A DNA stretch of 45,406 nucleotides from Phormidium ambiguum IAM M-71 (GTDB lineage: Bacteria > Cyanobacteriota > Cyanobacteriia > Cyanobacteriales > Aerosakkonemataceae). Each line of letters opens with the position of its first letter. Position 1 is the first letter of the stretch. Positions 7,121 to 14,703 of this stretch are shown here, in pieces. Location of the stretch: assembly GCF_001904725.1 (NCBI RefSeq), contig NZ_MRCE01000051.1, forward strand, positions 1-45,406, in the 5' to 3' direction. The translations under genes were made by a program, and so were the position numbers. The notes under the pieces were generated by a model. That model had not been told where the DNA came from and did no database searches. It was given only the letters and a program-made list of their open reading frames with translations.

Positions 7121-8566
7121 GTAGCGACCTTCATTAGAAGGAAAAGGTGTTGAAACGTTAAATCTTCTCTATCTCCTTTTCTAGTTCTTGCTATTGGTAG
7201 CGACCTTCATTAGAAGGAAAAGGTGTTGAAACTAATTACATCTTTATCTAACTTAATTGCAAGCAATTTAAGAGTAGCGACCTTCATTAGAAGGAAAAGG
7301 TGTTGAAACAACCTCAAAGTTATGCGAGACAAAACAAAGAAGATTTGTAGCGACCTTCATTAGAAGGAAAAGGTGTTGAAACTCAACAGGGGGTTATTAT
7401 CTACCAGACTTCTATCTAGTAGCGACCTTCATTAGAAGGAAAAGGTGTTGAAACCCAATCGCCTCAGCTTCAGCCTTGTATCGCTTAAGATTCGCTAAAG
7501 GTAGCGACCTTCATTAGAAGGAAAAGGTGTTGAAACATAGAATAATTGATGACATCAAAGCTTAACTTTAAATGTAGCGACCTTCATTAGAAGGAAAAGG
7601 TGTTGAAACACTATCAGAAATAGTGCCATTAATATCGGGAATAATGCTGCTAGCAGTAGCGACCTTCATTAGAAGGAAAAGGTGTTGAAACTTCAATTGG
7701 TTCAATTTCTGGCTCGTCTTCTTCGCTGTAGCGACCTTCATTAGAAGGAAAAGGTGTTGAAACTAATTGTATTTGTGCCTAACGTTAAAGTAATTGAGGC
7801 CAGTAGCGACCTTCATTAGAAGGAAAAGGTGTTGAAACTGATTTCCGAGGCTTATGGAAGGCTGTTGAGCGGAGGTAGCGACCTTCATTAGAAGGAAAAG
7901 GTGTTGAAACTAGATCTGAATGATTGATGTCAAACTTTTTACCGCGTAGCGACCTTCATTAGAAGGAAAAGGTGTTGAAACTACTAAACAACCGGAATAC
8001 TCAGAAGAAGGTGTATGGGTAGCGACAGGAGTTGCACCTGCTGTTTCGAGCTTATGAGACTCGCGTGACCGGAATACTCAGAAGAAGGTGTATGGGTAGC
8101 GACCTTCATTAGAAGGAAAAGGTGTTGAAACTGAAGACGAATTCAAAAATACTAAACATGAATGTCGTAGCGACCTTCATTAGAAGGAAAAGGTGTTGAA
8201 ACAAGGTAATATCAGAGAATATCTAATAACAACAGTGCGTAGCGACCTTCATTAGAAGGAAAAGGTGTTGAAACTCTTCAATTACATCAGCATCATATAA
8301 ATGAATAAACGTAGCGACCTTCATTAGAAGGAAAAGGTGTTGAAACCAGGGCAATCGGTGTGCGGTGTTGATGCGAAAAGAAGGTAGCGACCTTCATTAG
8401 AAGGAAAAGGTGTTGAAACATAATCAAACCCTTTCATTCTGTGCAATGCGGTCATAAGTAGCGACCTTCATTAGAAGGAAAAGGTGTTGAAACCCAATTA
8501 CTACCATGCCGAAGTTTGTCACCCATTCAAGTAGCGACCTTCATTAAAAGGTAAAGGTATTGAAAC
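7121..8566 (+). CRISPR. CRISPR array 2, 19 repeats of 36 bp, degenerate at the 3' end
   Basis: Repeats begin at 7121, 7197, 7274, 7347, 7419, 7501, 7574, 7656, 7728, 7803, 7875, 7946, 8096, 8167, 8239, 8311, 8384, 8458 and 8531. Each starts GTAGCGACCTTCATTAGAAG and ends GAAAAGGTGTTGAAAC, with a hairpin CCTTC-atta-GAAGG. The repeat at 8531 has several substitutions, and a further decayed fragment lies near 8608-8632, marking the old end. Spacers are about 35-46 bp except the 114-bp interval at 7982-8095. The array converges on the cmr operon. The shared 3' half with array 1 predicts processing by the same Cas6, which is not encoded in the window. Confidence 0.98.
7982..8095 (+). repeat. Aberrant 114-bp spacer with a 36-bp internal direct duplication
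   Basis: A segment starting accggaatactcagaagaag and ending gggtagcgac occurs at about 7991-8026 and again at about 8068-8103. In the first copy the repeat-like GTAGCGAC is not followed by a CRISPR repeat but by aggagttgcacctgctg and on for 41 bases. The second copy runs into a true repeat. The first stretch reads as a plausible protein frame (EYSEEGVWVATGVAPAVSSL), as if a long piece of a target gene had been captured. Confidence 0.8.
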
Positions 8567-8644
8567 ACAAACCAGCAAATTGTTGTGTTATCAGTTTGCC
8601 ATCTTTGGTAATGATCTTCATTAGAAGGTGTTTCGCAAAAAAAT

Positions 8645-8680
8645 AAAGAAGCGAATAATCTTTTCGATCTTCGCTTCTTT
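8645..8680. terminator. Bidirectional terminator between array 2 and the cmr operon
   Basis: AAAGAAGCGAA (8645-8655) pairs perfectly with TTCGCTTCTTT (8670-8680), with A-rich sequence before and T-rich after. It sits between two converging transcripts, the array from the left and the cmr operon from the right, and can end both. Confidence 0.75.
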
Positions 8681-8704
8681 ACATTTATTACCCAAACTAC
8701 TCAA

Positions 8705-9139
8705 TCAAACCTGAGTATTACAGTCCTTAGCATCCTTCAATCGCATCGTCCAAAACTGAATTGTATCCGAAATTTCCATCAACAAATCAGTCAACAAAAC
8801 TTGCTGATTAAAATCTAAATTTTGAAAACGATTCTGAAAATCTTCAGTCGTCATCGTTTCCTGAATTCGCAAATCATTACCAACAATCTTGCACAAAACA
8901 ACCCGCGCTACACCCCAAGCAAAATAACGCTTTTCCTCCTCCGAACCCGTTGCAGCATCAGGCATTCTGCCACCTAATAAAGCTTGGGAACGCGACATTG
9001 CCCAAAAGCGTTCTACACCCCAACTAGCCACATAATCAGCAATGCTACTTGCCGCCCCCTGCCAATTATCCAATTGTCTTTTTCCATTTTTCAACAATTG
9101 AAAAACTTCTCTATCTAACTCATAAGAACTCACGGGCAT
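8705..9139 (-). CDS. cmr5: Cmr5-like small subunit of the type III-B complex
   Basis: This 144-aa protein appears entirely helical: VFQLLKNGKRQLDNW, ASSIADYVASWGVERFW, EEKRYFAWGVARVVLCKIVG, then an acidic C-terminal pair of helices. Size, helical content and place right behind cmr4 fit Cmr5, the small subunit lining the inner filament of the complex. The segment IADYVASWGVERFW resembles the Cmr5 signature in which an Arg/Gly-Leu region packs into the groove, but the match is loose. It is the last gene of the operon, 13 bp behind cmr4, and is followed by the bidirectional terminator. It could instead be an unrelated accessory helical protein. Confidence 0.6.
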   Translation of the reverse strand: MPVSSYELDREVFQLLKNGKRQLDNWQGAASSIADYVASWGVERFWAMSRSQALLGGRMPDAATGSEEEKRYFAWGVARVVLCKIVGNDLRIQETMTTEDFQNRFQNLDFNQQVLLTDLLMEISDTIQFWTMRLKDAKDCNTQV

Positions 9140-9152
9140 AATTCACTCCTAA

Positions 9153-9926
9153 CTATACAATATGAGAAACAAACACCCGTCCATAACCCACACTCCACAA
9201 CCCCCCAAGATAATGTTCTCCCATTAAAAAATCATTCCACTTGCTTAACTCTTCCACCTTTCCCCGCGTCGTCCAAGTGAGCAAAAAAACTGAACCAGGT
9301 GGAAAACCTTCAACAGCAAATAAATTGTTAACTAAATTGCCTTTTTCATCAGCTTCATCTTTCAAATTAACTCGCGGTTGGCGTACCAAACCCATATCCA
9401 CAATTAAATTAATGCTAGTATCTGGTACTACAATTCGCCTATCTTTTGGTACTTCTGCTGGTGCTGGCAATTCTTTGTCATAATACTGTACATTTGTCAA
9501 CTTTAACCAACGTAAATAAACCGTTTTATGCTGAAGTTGTTTTTCAGTAATATAAACCTGGTCTGCACTAATATTCACAAGAGATTGTTGAGATAATTGG
9601 CAAAATCGATTCAACCAACTCGGACAACTTACCCACCAATTACCATATCCCAAAACATGAACAGGCCACCACACAGGCCAACCCCAACCCAATGAAATAT
9701 AGCCCGGAGAAATATCATTATTTTCACCACCAAACCAATTTTTTACTAATGGTTGATAGCTAGCATCACTTTTAGCGTGTTCTCGCAATGCCCCCCGCAA
9801 CGAACTACCTGGAATTGCTGGACTGCGATCGGGCAATCGAAATATGGGATTATTATTACCGCGACTGCTACTATCAGCACCCCCAATATGAACAGGTTCT
9901 CGACAAATTAACCATTCAATAGCCAT
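9153..9926 (-). CDS. cmr4: Cmr4, backbone RAMP subunit, Asn at the slicer Asp position
   Basis: Cmr4 repeats along the crRNA and cuts target RNA every six bases in canonical systems. The 257-aa protein has the family opening EPVHIGGADSSS, the thumb loop NPIFRLPDR, and AIPGSSLRGALREHA (about 37-51). It then has WPVHVLGYGNWWVSCPSW and a C-terminal GEHYLGGLWSVGYGRV Gly-rich segment. In well-studied Cmr4 proteins a catalytic Asp precedes the xPIxR motif; here that stretch reads GNNNPIFR, so I align Asn25 with it. If right, RNA cutting would be weak or absent while binding remains. The start lies 6 bp behind the cmr3 stop. The family call is firm; the residue call is by eye. Confidence 0.88.
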   Translation of the reverse strand: MAIEWLICREPVHIGGADSSSRGNNNPIFRLPDRSPAIPGSSLRGALREHAKSDASYQPLVKNWFGGENNDISPGYISLGWGWPVWWPVHVLGYGNWWVSCPSWLNRFCQLSQQSLVNISADQVYITEKQLQHKTVYLRWLKLTNVQYYDKELPAPAEVPKDRRIVVPDTSINLIVDMGLVRQPRVNLKDEADEKGNLVNNLFAVEGFPPGSVFLLTWTTRGKVEELSKWNDFLMGEHYLGGLWSVGYGRVFVSHIV

Positions 9927-9932
9927 TTAAAC

Positions 9933-10944
9933 TTACTCCTGAAATAACCATAAATGTCCGTAACCCAAAACATGACGATGGTGCAGATCTGCTAAAGGGC
10001 CAGATTTGGTTAATGGCGCAACTTCATTCCATAAATAAACAGCCCCAGCCGGAGTTATCCACTCACCCGGAGTTAAAACTTGCACTCGCATTTCTGGTTG
10101 TTCCCTGTCCTTTACCCATTTCCAAGACTGCCAGGGAATCCCCATTTCCGCAGCATAAGCCTTAATTTGTTCCTGGGGATGAGGATAGGGAATCGATACC
10201 TTCCAACTACCTTTTTGCCACAGGAATCGATACCTTCCAACTACCTTTTTGCCACAGCGCCCCAGTCAGTAAAATCGCCCCCGTAGGATTGGGACATTCT
10301 GCCTCTAGCCAATTATCCATTACTCGGACAGGTGCGATCGCAACTGGCGTACCTCCCGCGCCCAAAAAACCCCAGCCCCAGTCGTCTAGCCCTTTGTCTG
10401 GAGGATAATTTCCCATCACCTTGACCAAAATCGACCATCCAGGTGACATTAAAGTAGCCATTTCAGCAAAAAAACCACCCTCATCCTTCACCTGAAAATC
10501 TTCCCGACTATTGTGGCTTAAAGTCAGCGTTTGCCAGGGTAAATCTTGCAGTGGCGGATTTTTTAACTGTCCAGTTTTCCAAAACATTTTCAAACTATTT
10601 CCCGGAATCAAATACCTGCCACCAACAATTTCAATCTCTTTTTCTCGATGTTCTATTCTTACCTGCCATTGCTCATCTTCCCATTGAAACCGAAAAATTT
10701 CTTGAGGCATTTTTTCAGGAGATACCAATCTGTAAACAGGCAGAGGTAAAACCACATAAATCTCCCGATTAAAATACCAAAACGGCCCCCACATCTGACA
10801 ATCAGATGGTAAATTCAAACAAGCCGCCAAATGATGACCATTAGGAGGCCAACGACATCCTACCTGTCCGCTATTTTGCCCTACTGGAGTCAGATTTCCA
10901 ATTGCCACCGCTCCTGCTGGAGTAATGGAATACCATTGAGTCAT
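9933..10944 (-). pseudogene. cmr3: Cmr3, frameshifted by a 34-bp tandem duplication
   Basis: Cmr3 (Cas5-like RAMP) holds the crRNA 5' tag next to Cas10. The N-terminal part opens QWYSITPAGAVAIG as Cmr3 does, has GGRYLIPGNSLKMFW, and DWGWGFLGAGGTPVAIAPV typical of the family. The frame then runs GALWQKGSWKVSIP into a second copy of the same 34 bases and stops at 10207. The rest (PWQSWKWVKDREQPEMRVQV to HRHVLGYGHLWLFQE) continues in another frame to 9933. Removing one 34-bp copy leaves 978 bp, exactly 326 codons, and a continuous 325-aa Cmr3. The start overlaps the cas10 stop (ATGA). The lesion looks recent because both duplicate copies are identical and the downstream frame is open. Confidence 0.9.
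10189..10256. repeat. 34-bp perfect tandem duplication inside cmr3
   Basis: Two adjacent identical 34-base units, 10189-10222 and 10223-10256, each start ggaatcgatacc and end tttttgccaca. Because 34 is not a multiple of three, the second unit shifts the cmr3 frame. Such a duplication can revert by slippage or recombination between the copies. Confidence 0.95.
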
Positions 10945-13175
10945 TGCTTACCCTCCCCTATCAATTGCAACCATTTTTGACGTTCTCGTTCTTGCCTTGC
11001 TAAAAACGCCTTCAAGCTAATCCAATTAATCCACCAACTCCAACTTTCTATTTCTGCTAAAAAATCTCTTCCACTCACTCTAATTATTTCAGCCCAAGTC
11101 AGAGGAATTCCCACACTTGCCCATAGAGTTTCCAGCAAAGATTGCACCGTAGAAATAGAATTTTCTTGCAGTCGCGTACTTTCTAAATACCCCAATAATT
11201 TATCCCAAGAATTTAATTCACTTTGGCTAACATTAACGGGTTGTATTGACATCAATAAATTCCAAAGAGGCCAAGGACAGATCCAATCTAGAGACTGCCC
11301 ACTATTAAATAAAATTCGCACGCAAACTCGATTCTTTCCCTGATTTTTGGCTTCCTTATACGCCTGATTTAATCCTCGATGCCAAAGAGATTGAGGAATA
11401 CGCCGTTGGGCAATTACCACCCCCAAACTAAAATCCATTTTTTGACCTGGTACAGGATAAATTTCATTTCCATACTGTACCCAACCATCTACAGGTGGAT
11501 TCAATGGTTGCGTTAAAGGTGAAGCATCTCCGCGCCATAAACGATACAAATCATTAGTCAAAGAAATCGCTTCTGTTAACGGCCCTAACAGTAAAAAATC
11601 ATCTCCTCCAGCAAAGATTACCTTGCCATTGTGATGCTGTTCTGTTAAAGGATAAAGCAGCTGATTCCACAAACCAAATAACACAGACAAGTCAAGAATA
11701 TGAGGTAATTCTACTTGCCGTTTTGAATTATTCTCAAACACCAAAGGATTAATCCCTAAATTATATTGAGCAATCATTTGGGGAGTAGGATGCCATTGAC
11801 ACCACAGCAAATTAAGCTTTTGATATTGTTCACCAGAAAGCCACTTGCCCATATTGTCACCATCCCCCCGCCAACCAACAGTCCACTCAATGGTGTTTTC
11901 CCAACCAAAAGGAGCCAATTGCTGCCAATCTTCTATTTGCGGTTCTTCAAAATTACGCCTTTCCAAAACTTGAGGATGAAAGAATACATCTTGACGCAAA
12001 TTCTCTCTTTCCGAATTGATTTGGTCAACAGTGGGCATTCCCCAATCTCTCAGTTTCTTCGAGAAATATTCGTAGAGAAATTCCAACCCATGATTCCATT
12101 TTTCTACTGTTGCTATAGTAGGAACCCAAGCTGCTGCTACCGCTGTCCGGTCTGGAAACCGTTCCCAAGGACAAGCAGGCGGTTTTTTTCCCCACAATTG
12201 TTCCAAAGTCGGTTCAATAATTTCTGGTACAGAAGCCAAACGCTTTACCAATTCAATACTATTGAGTCGGTCATCGCTAGAAAATAACCCAGACAAACGA
12301 CTTTCTTCAGCTGCTCTTTTCCACCATTCTTCTATTTGGTGATGAGGTAATCCCCAAGTTCCTCCCTCTTGATAAACTAATCGCAAACCAGGATGCCAAA
12401 TTGACAAACAACCATCACTAGGACTGGTGCGCCCTCCCCACCAAGTTCCCTCCCACTGGCGACCAACTTTGCGAGATTCAATCAGCTGATGTAAACTTTC
12501 AATATCTTTGCTAACTGTCTCAATTTGAAAGCTCTTTGTTTCTGCATAAACTGACCATAAATATTGATGATCCGAACGAATAACGCGCCATCCTTGTCCG
12601 TTTAGCAGCTTAGGACTGTAATTAATTACCACATTTTCCAAACATTCAATAAACTTTCCCCATTCTTGATAGAGTACATTGCTAAAATTAGACAACCAAT
12701 CCGGTGAATTAGGATGTAATCCTGTAATAACATTAGGTAACTCTGCTTGCCAAAATTTTTCAGCATTGACAGGCTTTTCTTCCAACCAATTTAGGAATTC
12801 TGAGGAATGATGCAGGGGCAATAAAACTTTCCCTCCATGCTCTTGCCATCGATAAATTAAAACTGCTGAAAGATAATGACACAGCCAAGAAGCTACCGCC
12901 CAATCTCTTAATTTCTGACCACCTCCCAGAAAAGTCTGAACTGGCCCAAAAGTTAATACAGCAATCTCTGTTAAATTGCTATTACTAGCAAGCTCAATTT
13001 GCTCACAAGCTTCTTGGGAAGCCCCACCACCCCACCAAAATTTAGTTTTCATGTAATTAGAATTCTGCCATTGACCGCTTACTGGGTGGGGAGACAGTAG
13101 CGGCGCTTGATTGGGTAATGTTTGATTTTGGTAAAGTTGTTTTTGTTTGATTAACCAATCTTCTATGTTCATCAT
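10941..13175 (-). CDS. cmr2: Cas10/Cmr2, cyclic oligoadenylate synthase, no HD domain
   Basis: Cas10 of type III-B senses target RNA and makes cyclic oligoadenylates. This protein of 744 aa has the Cmr2 N-terminal signature TFGPVQTFLGGGQKLRDWAV (about 75-94). Its first palm holds the motif WRGDGDNMGKW (about 435-445), and the second palm holds the cyclase motif FAGGDDFLLL (GGDD at 523-526). A basic C-terminal helical domain ends in ARQERERQKWLQLI. No HD-nuclease signature lies before the first palm, so DNA cutting by this subunit is unlikely and signalling should be its output. The start codon overlaps the stop of the CARF-HEPN gene (ATGA), and its stop overlaps the cmr3 start in the same way, so the three genes are translationally coupled. 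Confidence 0.95.
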   Translation of the reverse strand: MMNIEDWLIKQKQLYQNQTLPNQAPLLSPHPVSGQWQNSNYMKTKFWWGGGASQEACEQIELASNSNLTEIAVLTFGPVQTFLGGGQKLRDWAVASWLCHYLSAVLIYRWQEHGGKVLLPLHHSSEFLNWLEEKPVNAEKFWQAELPNVITGLHPNSPDWLSNFSNVLYQEWGKFIECLENVVINYSPKLLNGQGWRVIRSDHQYLWSVYAETKSFQIETVSKDIESLHQLIESRKVGRQWEGTWWGGRTSPSDGCLSIWHPGLRLVYQEGGTWGLPHHQIEEWWKRAAEESRLSGLFSSDDRLNSIELVKRLASVPEIIEPTLEQLWGKKPPACPWERFPDRTAVAAAWVPTIATVEKWNHGLEFLYEYFSKKLRDWGMPTVDQINSERENLRQDVFFHPQVLERRNFEEPQIEDWQQLAPFGWENTIEWTVGWRGDGDNMGKWLSGEQYQKLNLLWCQWHPTPQMIAQYNLGINPLVFENNSKRQVELPHILDLSVLFGLWNQLLYPLTEQHHNGKVIFAGGDDFLLLGPLTEAISLTNDLYRLWRGDASPLTQPLNPPVDGWVQYGNEIYPVPGQKMDFSLGVVIAQRRIPQSLWHRGLNQAYKEAKNQGKNRVCVRILFNSGQSLDWICPWPLWNLLMSIQPVNVSQSELNSWDKLLGYLESTRLQENSISTVQSLLETLWASVGIPLTWAEIIRVSGRDFLAEIESWSWWINWISLKAFLARQERERQKWLQLIGEGKQ

Positions 13176-14650
13176 AAATTATCCATAATTTCTTGAACTT
13201 TTTGACGATAAGCTTCAGTTTTAGCGTTAACTTCTGGAGATATATCGGCTAACTTAATAATATATTTCAGCCACTCTACAGCGATTTGGGAAGGATGTTC
13301 GGGATGGGTTACTTGGTTATTTAATTGTTTGGTTTTTTTATCTAACAAATCGTCAATTATATCTCCTCTTAGGCTATGATATAACTCATTTCTCAAATTA
13401 GTAAATCCACCTATATCTATTCCCGGTTCTAAATCCCAGTTTGTGAGATAAAATATATAAAAATCTCTCCAAGCAGCATCTGTGATTTTATTAGCTGTCA
13501 AAGATATAGAAATATCTTTATTGTTCTCCTGTTTTTTCTGCTTTGATTTACCATCCTTCAAAAGCTCGCAAACAATTTTAGCAATACTTATTTTTAGTAA
13601 CTCCGATTGCCCATTATAATCGAATATTAGGTTTCGCTCTTGCCATTGATAAATTCCATTTCCCTGCTTTTCCAATAATAGGAATAAAGCTAGTTCAAAA
13701 GCACCTGCCATCCTGAGATACCAGTGCATCCATTGACTGCGATCGCGAAATGCCTTTTCACTCCAAAGAGCAATACTTATCCGCTCAATAACATCATCTC
13801 TAGCGGATAAATTTCGCTCAATTATATTCAAAGAAACCGACTTATCTAAAAAAGATAGAGAATCAACTAAACTTTGATATTGTTGTGGATGTCCTTCAAG
13901 TAACTTCAAAGCACCACTAAAATCCTGAATCTTGATTAGTTCCCGAATTTGAGGAACTTTTAATCGCCATTGCCAATGATTCCCCGAATGGGGAAGACAA
14001 TCAGGTTCTTGTTCAGAAATATAAGCAAAGTCAATATTTATTCCCGCTAATTTTTGTTCAATTCCCCAAAGATATAATGCACTACTTAGCGCAGGAGTAC
14101 CACTACTATGCTGTAATGTAATTTTATCTATTTTAATTTTTTCCCGATCTAAAGGTTGAAAATAAATTGACTTATCTTCAAATTGAATTACCCCATTCAG
14201 CAAAGGCTGCATAGTTTCTGCCATTCCTTCCCAGTCAGCAGCGCCATTTGTTACCTCTGGAGCAACATCCAAATACACCGGATAGAATTGAATATTTTGT
14301 TGTTCGCACCATGCTGATAAAATCTTATCCCACCAGCATCCATCCAATCTAACCGTGCCATTCCAACCTTCTCCTGATTCACTACGCTTTTGCATCCACT
14401 TCACTTGGTCAGTAAGTATAATGCCAAATAAAAACTCAGTATCAGGTAATAAAATTTTTTGACTTTCATACAGTTGTTTGATTAACGGAAAATCAACTCG
14501 GTTGAGGTTGTTAATCAAGTCTTCGTTATTCCAATCAACCTTTTGTTTAATGTCCTCTAAGCAATAAACATTATTCAATGTTTGAGCGCCTTCATCCCCA
14601 TCCACCAAAATATCGCTGTTACCCAGAACTTGCAAAATTAAATGAATCAT
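13172..14650 (-). CDS. CARF-HEPN ribonuclease, Csm6/Csx1-like
   Basis: Proteins of this class bind cyclic oligoadenylate through a CARF domain and then degrade RNA through a HEPN domain. In the 492-aa sequence the CARF part fills roughly the first 230 residues: MIHLILQVLGNSDILV as first strand, FLFGIILT, and LQHSSGTPALSSALYL (about 179-194) as the ligand-loop signature. The rest is helical and ends in the HEPN active-site motif RNELYH (R420-H425). The gene shares bases with the cas10 start, so sensor and effector are made together. 53 bp separate it from the membrane-protein gene upstream. CARF-HEPN architecture is well supported; whether it belongs to Csm6 or Csx1 is left open. Confidence 0.85.
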   Translation of the reverse strand: MIHLILQVLGNSDILVDGDEGAQTLNNVYCLEDIKQKVDWNNEDLINNLNRVDFPLIKQLYESQKILLPDTEFLFGIILTDQVKWMQKRSESGEGWNGTVRLDGCWWDKILSAWCEQQNIQFYPVYLDVAPEVTNGAADWEGMAETMQPLLNGVIQFEDKSIYFQPLDREKIKIDKITLQHSSGTPALSSALYLWGIEQKLAGINIDFAYISEQEPDCLPHSGNHWQWRLKVPQIRELIKIQDFSGALKLLEGHPQQYQSLVDSLSFLDKSVSLNIIERNLSARDDVIERISIALWSEKAFRDRSQWMHWYLRMAGAFELALFLLLEKQGNGIYQWQERNLIFDYNGQSELLKISIAKIVCELLKDGKSKQKKQENNKDISISLTANKITDAAWRDFYIFYLTNWDLEPGIDIGGFTNLRNELYHSLRGDIIDDLLDKKTKQLNNQVTHPEHPSQIAVEWLKYIIKLADISPEVNAKTEAYRQKVQEIMDNL

Positions 14651-14703
14651 ACTGTCAATTTCCTTTCTTGTTGTGTTTGTTTAGCCCGATCAAAACTCTG
14701 ATT

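Noticed and set aside
6886-7137. An 83-codon plus-strand frame starting inside the RAMP gene end
   Set aside because: It covers the leader of array 2 and its first repeat, has no family resemblance and its start overlaps the RAMP gene.
8608-8632. A possible 20th repeat of array 2
   Set aside because: Only part of the repeat (cttcattagaagg and gtgttt) remains; treated as a decayed end rather than a working repeat.
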